A stretch of DNA of 64,000 nucleotides, from positions 1,297,501 through 1,361,500 of the forward strand of contig CP099863.1 of assembly GCA_024134725.1 (NCBI GenBank), given 5' to 3'. The position numbers and the translations under genes are program-made. Below, piece by piece: positions 42,764 to 51,832 of the stretch (position 1 is the first letter of the stretch; the number at the start of each line of letters is the position of its first letter). This stretch comes from Bacillus sp. 1780r2a1 (GTDB lineage: Bacteria > Bacillota > Bacilli > Bacillales > Bacillaceae_H). Under the pieces are notes generated by a model. The model did no database searches, had not been told where the DNA came from, and saw only the letters and a list, made by a program, of their open reading frames with translations.

Positions 42764-43549
42764 GTGGAATTACATTTAAAAGAGAAAACAGCCTTAGTTT
42801 TTGCAGCGAGTCAAGGTCTTGGTAAAGCGATCGCAACACAGCTTGCTAAAGAAGGTGCGAACGTTGTAATTGCGAGTCGTTCTGAAGACAAGCTTCAAAG
42901 CGTAGTAGATGAATTAAAGAAAATAGAATTACATAATGTGCAATACATCAAAGCGGACGTAGCGAGTTTACAGGATATTGAACAAGCCGTTCGGTTTACA
43001 AAAGAAACGTTCGGCACAATTGATATTTTAGTAAACAATGCGGGCGGACCTAAGGCAGGAAGCTTTTTAGAAATGACCGATGAAGACTGGTACACGGCCT
43101 TTGAAAATAATTTAATGAGCTTTATTCGAATGACTCGAACGGTAGTTCCTGTTATGAAGAAAAGCGGTGGGAAAATAATTAATATCGCTTCGTCTTCCAT
43201 TAAAGAGCCAATACCTGGTCTTGTTTTGTCAAATACGTTTCGAACAGGAATTGTTGGTTTAACTAAAACGCTCGCTGAAGAGTTAGCAGCTTATGGTATT
43301 TTAATTAATACAGTTGCTCCAGGAAGGATTGCAACGGATCGAGTGGGAGAATTGGATTCAATTCGGGCTAACAAGTTAGGGATAACGAAAGAGGAAGTAC
43401 AAACAAAAATGGAAAGTCAAATTGCTCTTGGGCGCTATGGGAACCCTGAGGAATTTGCCAAAGTCGTGACGTTTATTGCTTCAGGCGCAAATTCTTATAT
43501 GACAGGGCAATCCTTTTTAGTAGATGGTGGGTTAGTGAAGTCCATTTAA
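42764..43549 (+). CDS. Atypical short-chain dehydrogenase (YkvO-like), catalytic Tyr/Lys missing
   Basis: The 261-residue protein has the SDR cofactor motif FAASQGLGKA near the N-terminus, DVASLQD, NNAGG, and INIASSSIKEP with the catalytic-type serine. At the usual Y-x3-K position it reads LSNTFRTGIVGL, so both the tyrosine and lysine are absent. B. subtilis YkvO shows the same pattern in memory, and in that genome it lies next to queF. The C-terminus has VAPGRIATDRV and GQSFLVDGGL. GTG 42764 was chosen (AGAAGGTGGG upstream); the frame is open to 42749. It may bind NAD(P) but lack normal dehydrogenase chemistry. Confidence 0.82.
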   Translation: MELHLKEKTALVFAASQGLGKAIATQLAKEGANVVIASRSEDKLQSVVDELKKIELHNVQYIKADVASLQDIEQAVRFTKETFGTIDILVNNAGGPKAGSFLEMTDEDWYTAFENNLMSFIRMTRTVVPVMKKSGGKIINIASSSIKEPIPGLVLSNTFRTGIVGLTKTLAEELAAYGILINTVAPGRIATDRVGELDSIRANKLGITKEEVQTKMESQIALGRYGNPEEFAKVVTFIASGANSYMTGQSFLVDGGLVKSI

Positions 43550-43550
43550 T

Positions 43551-43586
43551 AGAAAACACGCAAACGATGTGTTTGCGTGTTTTCTA
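43551..43586. terminator. Bidirectional terminator
   Basis: A 16-bp perfect stem (AGAAAACACGCAAAC and complement) with a short loop between convergent genes. Confidence 0.93.
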
Positions 43587-43593
43587 TTATTTA

Positions 43594-44205
43594 TTAAATC
43601 CATGTTGTCACTTGGTCTAATGGTAAACGATCACTAGCATGAGCAGGTTTTGCAGCTTTACCAACAGAGATTAACATTACTGGGATGTAGCGGTCTTCAA
43701 TTTTAAATTCTTCAACGAATTTTTGAGCATTAAAGCCTCCCATTGAGCATGTATCATAACCTTTTGCTTTTGCAGCTAGCATGAAAGTCATCGCAGCTAA
43801 AGAAGCGTTTGTGAATGCTGCATCACGTGCAAACGTTGCATTTTTATAAGCGCCATTAATTTGACCAGCTAAAATGTCTTTTACTTCCGCAGTCATATGA
43901 CCAGCGTCAACTAATGGGTTATATACAGCGTCTGTGTTTTTGTTGGCTTCTAAATCACCTAAGACTGCAATAACTGCACCTGCTTCAACAATTTGCTTTT
44001 GATTGTATGCAATTGGAAGCAAGCGCTCTCTTGCAGCTTCGTCTGTAATAACAACAAAGTGCCAGTGCTGTAAGTTCCATGCAGAAGGGGATTTAACTGT
44101 TGTGTCTAGTAACTCGGTTAACTCTTCTTTACTTAATTTTACAGATGTATCATAGTGGCGAATCGATGTACGCTCGCTTACAACATCAAAAAAACCTTTA
44201 GACAT
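43594..44205 (-). CDS. NAD(P)H nitroreductase family protein (YodC/YdgI type)
   Basis: A flavoprotein of 203 residues with the FMN-binding nitroreductase fold. It shows RTSIRHYDTSVKLSKEEL at the start, SPSAWNLQHWHFVVI (FMN contacts), a central 'FARDAAFTNASLAAMTFMLA' helix and GGFNAQKFVEEF plus KAAKPAHASDRL at the end. I took the ATG at 44205, preceded by TTGGAGGTTTTTAAT, over an in-frame start 17 codons upstream. It forms FMN-bound dimers in the family and reduces nitro compounds or quinones; the natural substrate is unknown. Transcribed alone, convergent with the SDR gene. Confidence 0.9.
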   Translation of the reverse strand: MSKGFFDVVSERTSIRHYDTSVKLSKEELTELLDTTVKSPSAWNLQHWHFVVITDEAARERLLPIAYNQKQIVEAGAVIAVLGDLEANKNTDAVYNPLVDAGHMTAEVKDILAGQINGAYKNATFARDAAFTNASLAAMTFMLAAKAKGYDTCSMGGFNAQKFVEEFKIEDRYIPVMLISVGKAAKPAHASDRLPLDQVTTWI

Positions 44206-44355
44206 ATTAAAAACCTCCAATAAAATAAATATGAAAACAATGGAATCGATGCACATTCTATCCTGTTTATAGGATGTACGTCAAGATATATGCTTTAGTA
44301 TGCCTAACGGGTTGTCATCACAAACATTGAACTTGAAAAGAAAAGAGGAGACGTT

Positions 44356-45216
44356 ATGAAAATTGGATTTATTGGTAGTGGTGTTATGGGAAGCAGCATG
44401 ATTGTACATTTACTAGAGGCAGGCTATCCGGTAAACGTATATACGCGTACAAAAGAAAAAGCAAAAGAGGTTATTGCTAAAGGAGCTGTGTGGAATGAAA
44501 GCCCAGCGGTCGTGGCGGCTGACTCGGACATCATTATTACCATGGTAGGTTATCCGGCTGATGTGAGAGAAATTTATTTTGGCAAAGAAGGAATTTTACA
44601 TAACGCCAAAGCTGGTTCATATGTTATTGATATGACCACTTCGGAACCAAGCTTAGCTATTGAAATATACCAACAAGCGAAAGAACAAAAGATTCATGCG
44701 TTAGATGCGCCTGTATCTGGTGGGGATGTTGGGGCTAAAAACGGAACATTAACGATTATGGTCGGAGGAGACAAGGAAGCGTTTGAAGCGTGTAAAGATA
44801 TCTTTTCGCTTTTGGGAACAAACGTTATTTTACAAGGTGATGCAGGAGCAGGTCAGCATACAAAAATGTGTAACCAAATTACCATCGCTTCCAATATGAT
44901 GGGCGTTGCGGAAGCGCTTGTTTATGCTGAAAAAGCAGGGCTTGATCCAGAGCACGTATTAAGCTCAATTTCTGCAGGAGCAGCGGGCAGCTGGTCTTTG
45001 AGCAATTTAGCTCCGCGTATGATAAAAGGAGATTTTGAACCGGGGTTTTACATTAAGCATTTTATAAAAGACATGCAGATTGCTTTAAAAGAAGCAAACG
45101 AGCTGGGAATGGAAACACCAGGGTTAGCTCTTGCAAATCAACTCTATGAACAGCTAGCTGCACAAGGGGAACAAAACAGCGGAACGCAGGCTTTATATAA
45201 GCTATATAAAAAATAA
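44356..45216 (+). CDS. ykwC: NAD(P)-dependent beta-hydroxyacid dehydrogenase YkwC
   Basis: A 286-residue 6-phosphogluconate dehydrogenase-like / 3-hydroxyisobutyrate dehydrogenase-type enzyme. Landmarks are GFIGSGVMGSSMIVHLLEAG (NAD motif), DAPVSGGDVGAKNGTL (catalytic signature), HTKMCNQITIAS with the catalytic Lys/Asn, and GSWSLSNLAPRM. Its sequence tracks B. subtilis YkwC closely. ATG after AAAAGAGGAGACGTT. It stands alone and marks the return to the conserved ykw-yku gene order. Substrate in vivo uncertain. Confidence 0.92.
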   Translation: MKIGFIGSGVMGSSMIVHLLEAGYPVNVYTRTKEKAKEVIAKGAVWNESPAVVAADSDIIITMVGYPADVREIYFGKEGILHNAKAGSYVIDMTTSEPSLAIEIYQQAKEQKIHALDAPVSGGDVGAKNGTLTIMVGGDKEAFEACKDIFSLLGTNVILQGDAGAGQHTKMCNQITIASNMMGVAEALVYAEKAGLDPEHVLSSISAGAAGSWSLSNLAPRMIKGDFEPGFYIKHFIKDMQIALKEANELGMETPGLALANQLYEQLAAQGEQNSGTQALYKLYKK

Positions 45217-45249
45217 GCGCTCTCTTTGAGCACTGAATATAAAACGACA

Positions 45250-45284
45250 TGAAAAAACAGCGTTCTAAGACGCTGTTTTTTGTT
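45250..45284 (+). terminator. Terminator after ykwC
   Basis: AAAAAACAGCGT/ACGCTGTTTTTT stem with a short loop, T-rich tail. Confidence 0.9.
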
Positions 45285-45337
45285 AGATAGAGACATGTGA
45301 AAAATCATTTGAGAATAAATTGGGAGGTGAAAAGCAG

Positions 45338-45403
45338 CTGGAGTATGCAGGGGTAAAGTTTACAGAGGCGTTAAAAGAAGAAATTAAACAGACTCTCTCA
45401 TAA
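45338..45403 (+). CDS. Possible 21-residue ORF with CTG start
   Basis: A GGGAGGTG ribosome binding site (45322-45329) sits eight bases before a CTG that opens a 21-codon frame (product starts MEYAGVKFTEALKEEIKQ if CTG is read as Met); a TTG start at 45320 would give 27 residues but overlaps the RBS. The stop codon lies inside a 14-bp hairpin (45385-45398 with 45409-45422). The helix-like charged peptide is unrecognised. CTG starts are rare, so this is weak. Confidence 0.22.
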   Translation: MEYAGVKFTEALKEEIKQTLS

Positions 45404-45474
45404 AGGGGAGGGAGTCTGTTTATATTGTGAGTTTTTAAGTTGTGTTTATCATACACGATGGGGTAGTGAAATAG

Positions 45475-46632
45475 TTACTTTTTTGTTTGCAAATAAGTTT
45501 CCATACGGTCCATTGCTTCAACCAATGTCTCCATTGAATAAGCGTAAGAAAGTCTAACATAACCTTCACCTAGGTCTGAAAATGCACTACCAGGAACAAG
45601 AGCTACGCCTGCTTCTTTTACTAATTCAAGAGCAAAGTCAAACGACGACATGTTAAGAGCTTGAATAGATGGGAAAATATAAAAAGCACCGTTAGGTTTT
45701 TCTACGTCAAATCCCATTTTAACAAGGCGCTCGTATACATAATTCAATCGTCTTTCATATTCTTTTTTCATATCTACAGCGTCATTTTTACCAACTGTTA
45801 AAGCGTTAAGAGCAGCAGCTTGTGAAATGGATGATGCGCAACTTACGTTGTATTGGTGCACTTTTAAGATGTGCTTCGTTAAGTATGCAGGCGCAAATAA
45901 TAATCCAATTCGCCAACCTGTCATCGAATGAGACTTAGATACACCATTTACCACAATGGTTTTATCACGCATAGCAGGGATTGCTGCAATGGAATGATGA
46001 TTACCTTCAAATACAAGTTCACTATAAATTTCGTCCGATAAGACAAAAATATCTTTATCTTTTAACAAAGCAGCGATTTCTTGAAGCTCTTCTTTAGACA
46101 GTGTTACTCCGGTTGGGTTTGAAGGGTAAGGCAAAATAATACATCTTGTTTTATCTGTTAAGTGTTGTTCAATTAAATCGGCAGTTAGACGAAAGCCAGT
46201 TTGCGTTGTATCAATATGTACGGGAATAGCACCGTTTAATTTAATGAGAGGTTCGTATCCTGGGTAGACAGGTCCCGGTAAAATTACCTCTGAATCTTCT
46301 TCTAAAATCGTTCGCATCGCAATGTCAATGGCTTGACTTGCTCCAATTGTCACAATAACCTCAGATGCTGGATCGTAGGATAATTGATATTTTGTATGTA
46401 CAAATTCAGCGGCTGCTTTTCTTAACTCAATTGTTCCTGCATTATGCGTATAAGACGTTGCGTTTTCATCAATGGCTGCTTTAGCCGCTTCTTTTACATG
46501 AGGGGGGGTTAAAAAATCAGGTTGTCCAATGGTTAATGACAATACGTTATCATATTGAGCTACCATATTATAAAATTTACGAATCCCCGACAGTTCAATG
46601 CCTTTAACTCGCTTGCTAATTAAATGTTCCAT
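45475..46632 (-). CDS. patA: N-acetyl-L,L-diaminopimelate aminotransferase PatA
   Basis: A PLP-dependent class I aminotransferase of 385 residues acting in the N-acetyl branch of diaminopimelate synthesis, between DapH and DapL (62-64 kb). The PLP lysine is in VSKSHSMTGWRIG; LPYPSNPTGVTLS, VLSDEIYSELVF and KVHQYNVSCASSISQ are conserved with B. subtilis PatA. I chose the ATG at 46632 (MEHLISKRVKGIELSGIRKF), preceded by GGAAGGATGA; the frame extends 23 codons upstream without support. Separate from dapH-dapL by 15 kb as in B. subtilis. Confidence 0.95.
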   Translation of the reverse strand: MEHLISKRVKGIELSGIRKFYNMVAQYDNVLSLTIGQPDFLTPPHVKEAAKAAIDENATSYTHNAGTIELRKAAAEFVHTKYQLSYDPASEVIVTIGASQAIDIAMRTILEEDSEVILPGPVYPGYEPLIKLNGAIPVHIDTTQTGFRLTADLIEQHLTDKTRCIILPYPSNPTGVTLSKEELQEIAALLKDKDIFVLSDEIYSELVFEGNHHSIAAIPAMRDKTIVVNGVSKSHSMTGWRIGLLFAPAYLTKHILKVHQYNVSCASSISQAAALNALTVGKNDAVDMKKEYERRLNYVYERLVKMGFDVEKPNGAFYIFPSIQALNMSSFDFALELVKEAGVALVPGSAFSDLGEGYVRLSYAYSMETLVEAMDRMETYLQTKK

Positions 46633-46690
46633 ACTAATCGTTTCATCCTTCCACAGTGTTTCACTCATTTTATCATAATGTATACATGTA

Positions 46691-46735
46691 AAAAACCACA
46701 ATCTTCTCAGTACAGATTGAGAAGATTGTGGTTTT
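46691..46735 (-). terminator. Terminator between the IDEAL-domain gene and patA
   Basis: An 18-bp perfect stem (AAAACCACAATCTTCTCA and complement) with a 9-nt loop, ending the minus-strand gene at 46747; the patA promoter must lie to its left. Confidence 0.92.
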
Positions 46736-46746
46736 AATCTTTCACT

Positions 46747-46959
46747 TTATAAAAGGTGAGAATAGCGAGCTGTTAATTTGTAAAAAAGCTTCTCATCCTT
46801 TTTATCAAGCGCTTCATCGATTAATTCTTTTACATGCTTTTTGTTAAAATCAGTAGATAACTTTTTTAACAAGTGACTTGCTTCTTTTGAATAGTATGTT
46901 TGGACAGGTCTAAATGAAGTAGATGTGGCGAAATTTTTATTTTTTCGATAATCGTTCAT
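46747..46959 (-). CDS. IDEAL-domain small protein
   Basis: A 70-residue basic protein with a C-terminal IDEAL domain (LIDEALDKKDEKLFYKLTAR), named after its Ile-Asp-Glu-Ala-Leu motif and found in several Bacillus proteins, where it is thought to mediate protein interactions. The N-terminal half is polar and Ser/Lys rich. Start choice is uncertain: ATG 46959 or GTG 46962, both after AAAAGGGG. Located between patA and the cheV/ykyB group; transcribed alone with its own long terminator. Function unknown. Confidence 0.8.
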   Translation of the reverse strand: MNDYRKNKNFATSTSFRPVQTYYSKEASHLLKKLSTDFNKKHVKELIDEALDKKDEKLFYKLTARYSHLL

Positions 46960-47053
46960 CACTCAACAACCCCTTTTATTATACTTACTAGTCTATACCC
47001 TCTTATGCCTCATGTAACCCTCTGTTTTCTAAAAATTATAAATGGTTGGTGTA

Positions 47054-47143
47054 TTTTAAGTAGATTTTATTGCTGGATGGGAAAGCATTTTGCCCACATT
47101 TATGTATTTAGTTGAGATGCAATGAGAGGTAATCTACTTAAAA
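47054..47143. repeat. 90-bp element bounded by a 13-bp inverted repeat
   Basis: TTTTAAGTAGATT (47054-47066) and AATCTACTTAAAA (47131-47143) are perfect inverted repeats 64 bases apart. Nested short pairs (ATTGC/GCAAT and TGGG/CCCA) lie between, so the whole could fold. It is in the gene-free 343 bases between the IDEAL-domain gene and the next gene. No ORF. MITE-like element or structured RNA. Confidence 0.4.
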
Positions 47144-47235
47144 CTATTATGTATGTAAAAGCTTCGTAAGGGTGGTGAAAATCACGTCAATCCAACATCA
47201 GAAGCTAGTGTTAGTTCCTCTCATAGCTACAAACA

Positions 47236-47268
47236 AAAAAGGCTTAACAACAAAAGTTGTAAGCCTTT
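47236..47268 (-). terminator. Intrinsic terminator
   Basis: AAAGGCTT(A)ACAAC pairs with GTTGTAAGCCTTT around AAAA; the plus-strand A run to the left is a T run on the minus strand. It ends the 97-residue ORF at 47306. Confidence 0.8.
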
Positions 47269-47305
47269 CAAAGCAATTATGCATTATGTTTATATTTATT
47301 TAGAG

Positions 47306-47599
47306 TCAGTCAGTGTGTATGTTTCCTTCGCGCCAGTACACAGGAGATACATGACCAAAATCTACCGTTTGGTCATCTAGTGTCACGATACAGTGATCTG
47401 TGCCAGCTTGCTCTTTGATGTTTTCGTAAATCTCTTCTTCTACATCTTCAATAATTGTCATTTGATTTTCATCATTAAAAAGAATGACAGAACCTTTCAT
47501 TAAACATACACCTTCTTTAAGTAATTGTGGTTTATCATGTGTAGTATAAAGGGTTTCAGCACAATCGTCCACAGGTATTATAAAGATTTTCGTTAACAT
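47306..47599 (-). CDS. Hypothetical acidic protein of 97 residues
   Basis: A soluble acidic protein, with 'GSVILFNDENQMTIIEDVEEE' in the middle and a C-terminal 'DFGHVSPVYWREGNIH'. It has no signal peptide or recognised domain. The ATG at 47599 has only a weak RBS (AACCCG); an internal ATG (residue 34, after GAAGGTGTATG) might be used instead, giving a 64-residue product. It is followed by a good terminator, which supports it as a real gene. Adjacent, divergent gene is cheV. Confidence 0.55.
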   Translation of the reverse strand: MLTKIFIIPVDDCAETLYTTHDKPQLLKEGVCLMKGSVILFNDENQMTIIEDVEEEIYENIKEQAGTDHCIVTLDDQTVDFGHVSPVYWREGNIHTD

Positions 47600-47809
47600 T
47601 TTGTGAACGGGTTATGTCCTAAAAGATAAGAATTTGTTATTAAACCTCTCGAGTCTTCAACCGATAAATACTAATACAGAGATGAAAACGTTTTATGTCA
47701 AAAACATTTATTTTTTTAGGTGGTTTTACTTTACGATTATAAAGTTTCATTACTATAATAAAGGACGACCACTACATTAGTATATTTTACTATGGAAGGG
47801 CGAAAATTT

Positions 47810-48715
47810 ATGCAGCATGATAAAGGAATCCTATTAGAAAGCGGAACAAATGAGCTAGAAATTGTTGAATTCTCAGTCGGTACTATTCGTTTTGGTATTA
47901 ATGTGATTAAAGTTCGAGAAATTATTAATCCAGTAACCATTACACCGGTTCCTAATTCTCATTCTTATATAGAAGGAATTATTGAGTTGAGAGGAGAAGT
48001 TCTGCCTGTTGTTGACGTTGCGAAGGCGTTAAAGCGTCCAGCATCGAATCAGCCTGCGAAGGATAAATTTATTGTCACAGAGTTCAATCAACAAAAAATT
48101 GTTTTTCACGTTCATCAAGTCACACAAATTCATCGAATATCGTGGATGGAAATTGAAAAGCCTTCAGATTTATACCAAGGCTTAGAAACTCAAATCACCG
48201 GTGTGGTAAAAGATGAAAGCGACATGATTTTATTACTGGATTTTGAAAAACTTGTCACTGACGTCAATCCTGAAGCTGGAATTAATCAAGCTGAAATTAA
48301 GCGATTAGGTCAGCGTCAACGGTCAAGCAAGCGATTAGTAGTTGCTGAAGACTCACCGTTACTACGCAAAATGATTTCAGATACATTGGAAACAGCAGGC
48401 TATGCCAATACAGAGTTTTTTGAAAACGGGTATGATGCGCTGCTTTATCTACAATCACTTGTAGAGTCAGGTCATGCCATTGAAGATGAGGTACAACTAG
48501 TTATTACAGATATTGAAATGCCACAAATGGATGGTCATCATCTTACGAAGAAGATAAAAGAAGATGACCGTTTATCTACACTCCCTGTTATTATTTTTTC
48601 ATCTCTAATCACAGAAGATTTACGTCATAAAGGAAAAATGGTTGGTGCACAAGGCCAAGTAAGTAAACCACAAATTGGTGAATTAGTGCAAATGATTGAT
48701 GAATTTATTTTATAA
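47810..48715 (+). CDS. cheV: Chemotaxis coupling protein CheV (CheW-REC)
   Basis: CheV couples chemoreceptors to CheA and is phosphorylated for adaptation. The 301-residue protein has a CheW-like domain (about 8-155; FGINVIKVREIINPV, GIIELRGEVLPVVDV) followed by a receiver domain (about 175-300) with acidic pocket VVAEDSPLL, the phosphoacceptor Asp234 in VITDIEMPQMDG, and the lysine in VSKPQIG. ATG 47810 follows GGAAGGGCGAAAATTT; a start 6 codons upstream overlaps the RBS. Synteny: patA-cheV-ykyB as in B. subtilis. Confidence 0.96.
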   Translation: MQHDKGILLESGTNELEIVEFSVGTIRFGINVIKVREIINPVTITPVPNSHSYIEGIIELRGEVLPVVDVAKALKRPASNQPAKDKFIVTEFNQQKIVFHVHQVTQIHRISWMEIEKPSDLYQGLETQITGVVKDESDMILLLDFEKLVTDVNPEAGINQAEIKRLGQRQRSSKRLVVAEDSPLLRKMISDTLETAGYANTEFFENGYDALLYLQSLVESGHAIEDEVQLVITDIEMPQMDGHHLTKKIKEDDRLSTLPVIIFSSLITEDLRHKGKMVGAQGQVSKPQIGELVQMIDEFIL

Positions 48716-48744
48716 AGTAGTTGTGAGCAATATCAAGTTAATAA

Positions 48745-48784
48745 AAAAAGTGCCTCAAGTGTTTCTTTGAGGCACTTTTTTATT
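48745..48784. terminator. Bidirectional terminator between cheV and ykyB
   Basis: A 15-bp perfect stem (AAAAAAGTGCCTCAA and complement) between convergent genes. Confidence 0.92.
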
Positions 48785-48787
48785 TAC

Positions 48788-49258
48788 TCACCAATAGCTT
48801 TTACCTAATGGCTTAAAAACAGGCGCCTGTCGTTTACGAACATTAGAAGGTTGAACAGGGTTAGGTGCTGATAATATAAAGCCGGTATATTTGGATAGTA
48901 ATCGTTTTGCATAAGATAATGACATTGTCGTTTTGGGATTTCGATACTGATGGTTTAAGTGACCGAGGTGTGTTAGTTCTTTGAAGTCCTCTTTCTTAGG
49001 AGGCATATGGAAAAAGTAATCTCCAACGGATACCAGCACATCTGATTTTTGCTGACTTTTACCTGGATTAGGTGAAAAATGAAGTCCTTCTTTTTTCGCT
49101 TTTCCTTCTGAAATCAGTTGCTCAAGCGCAAGCTTTTTTAAGGTATAGAGCTGTTTCGGATCAGGGGCTGCTTTAGCGTGCCTGTTTACTGTAAAAATAG
49201 CTTGTGCAATCTCAGCAGTGGATGGATTGAACGTTTCTTGGTTGGTTGAATGAGGCAT
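48788..49258 (-). CDS. ykyB: YkyB family protein
   Basis: A basic cytosolic protein of 156 residues, typical of the YkyB family found in Bacillus, function unknown. Matching stretches with B. subtilis YkyB are AIFTVNRHAKAAPDPKQLY, KEGLHFSPNPGKSQQKSDVL, VGDYFFHMPPKKEDF and a C-terminal PVFKPLGKSYW. I chose the ATG at 49258; an in-frame GTG four codons upstream overlaps the RBS (GAAAGGGAG). Convergent with cheV. Confidence 0.92.
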   Translation of the reverse strand: MPHSTNQETFNPSTAEIAQAIFTVNRHAKAAPDPKQLYTLKKLALEQLISEGKAKKEGLHFSPNPGKSQQKSDVLVSVGDYFFHMPPKKEDFKELTHLGHLNHQYRNPKTTMSLSYAKRLLSKYTGFILSAPNPVQPSNVRKRQAPVFKPLGKSYW

Positions 49259-49474
49259 AAATAAATTCACTCCCTTTCATTAGTCGCTTCATGAAGCAGG
49301 TGTCGCTCTATGAGGCTTAGTTCTTTCATTATAGCGCGTCTTGTCCAATTTGAAAATAATTACACCGAGATTGGATAATTTCAAAAATAATTTTCTTTTA
49401 GGTTTCGTTTAAAAATGAGAGGTTATACAAATAATACAACAAAAGTTTGAAAGCATAAGAAGGTGTTGAAAGAA

Positions 49475-50332
49475 GTGGATATTTTAATTGCATTAATTCC
49501 CGCTGTCATGTGGGGGAGTATTTTACTTGTAAGTTCAAAATTAGGAGGCAAAGCTTATAGCCAAACAATTGGTTTAACTGGAGGAGCGCTTTTATTCTCA
49601 ATCGTAGCGTTCTTTATTGTTTCACCTGAACTTACATGGAAAATCTTTATCGTAGGCTTTGTTTCAGGTTTATTCTGGTCAGTTGGTCAAATGAACCAAT
49701 TCTCAGCTGTTGAATATTTAGGTGTATCAAAAACACAGCCTATTTCTACAGGTATGCAGCTAGTCGGAACATCGTTATTTGGTGTGTTACTGTTCGGTGA
49801 ATGGTCAACGCAAACAAAGCTACTAATTGGAATTGCTGCTCTTGCGTTTATTATTGTTGGGGTAGTCTTTACGTCGTTAAACGATAAAAATAACAAAGAA
49901 GCTGATGGGAAAAGTCAATTTGGTAAAGGGATGTTTACACTTTTCATCTCAACATTAGGTTACATAGGTTATTTTATCGTCGTTCAGTGGTTTGGAGTGG
50001 AAGGTTGGTCTGCAATTTTACCGCAGTCTTTAGGTATGTTAGCAGGTGCATTGCTTCTTACGTTTCGTCATAAGCCATTTAACAAATACGCTACACGCAA
50101 CATCTTAACTGGGTTTGTTTGGGCAACAGGTAATATTGGTTTATTAGTAGCAGCTCCTCGTGTTGGAGTAGCCACGAGTTTTTCATTCTCACAAATGGGA
50201 ATTATTATCTCAACATTAGGTGGTATTTTCCTACTTGGTGAAAAGAAATCGAAAAAACAAATTACGTTTGTCATCATCGGCTGTATTCTAATTATCGTCG
50301 GTGGAGTACTGCTTGGATTTACGAAAAAATAA
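49475..50332 (+). CDS. glcU: Glucose uptake protein GlcU
   Basis: A non-PTS glucose importer of the GRP (glucose/ribose porter) family, 285 residues with ten hydrophobic helices. It shows LIPAVMWGSILLV, 'VGFVSGLFWSVGQMNQFSAV', GVSKTQPISTGMQLVGTSL and 'TGFVWATGNIGLLVAAP'. I took GTG 49475 (MDILIALIPAVMWGS) with AGAAGGTG nine bases upstream; GTG 49463 and TTG 49466 are in frame but lie on the RBS. It is coupled with gdh, 48 bases downstream. In B. subtilis glcU-gdh is a sporulation (sigma-G) operon; I could not identify a clear sigma-G promoter here. Confidence 0.93.
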   Translation: MDILIALIPAVMWGSILLVSSKLGGKAYSQTIGLTGGALLFSIVAFFIVSPELTWKIFIVGFVSGLFWSVGQMNQFSAVEYLGVSKTQPISTGMQLVGTSLFGVLLFGEWSTQTKLLIGIAALAFIIVGVVFTSLNDKNNKEADGKSQFGKGMFTLFISTLGYIGYFIVVQWFGVEGWSAILPQSLGMLAGALLLTFRHKPFNKYATRNILTGFVWATGNIGLLVAAPRVGVATSFSFSQMGIIISTLGGIFLLGEKKSKKQITFVIIGCILIIVGGVLLGFTKK

Positions 50333-50347
50333 ATAAAACTCTCATAA

Positions 50348-51672
<1,325 letters not shown>

Positions 51673-51832
51673 GACTTTCCCTCCTTAATCATATATCTCT
51701 TTAAAATTAACAGAATTTTTCGATATTATATAAGTCTATAGCATTATTTGTTACTATATGAACAGGATGATGAGAAAGTGAGTGACAGGTTAAAGGTTTC
51801 ATATATCCAAAAATAAAAGGTGTTGAGCCCAA

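Noticed and set aside
49380-49474. Sigma-G promoter expected ahead of glcU-gdh
   Set aside because: No convincing -35/-10 pair for sigma-G (TGAATA and CATACTA) at proper spacing could be picked out by eye.
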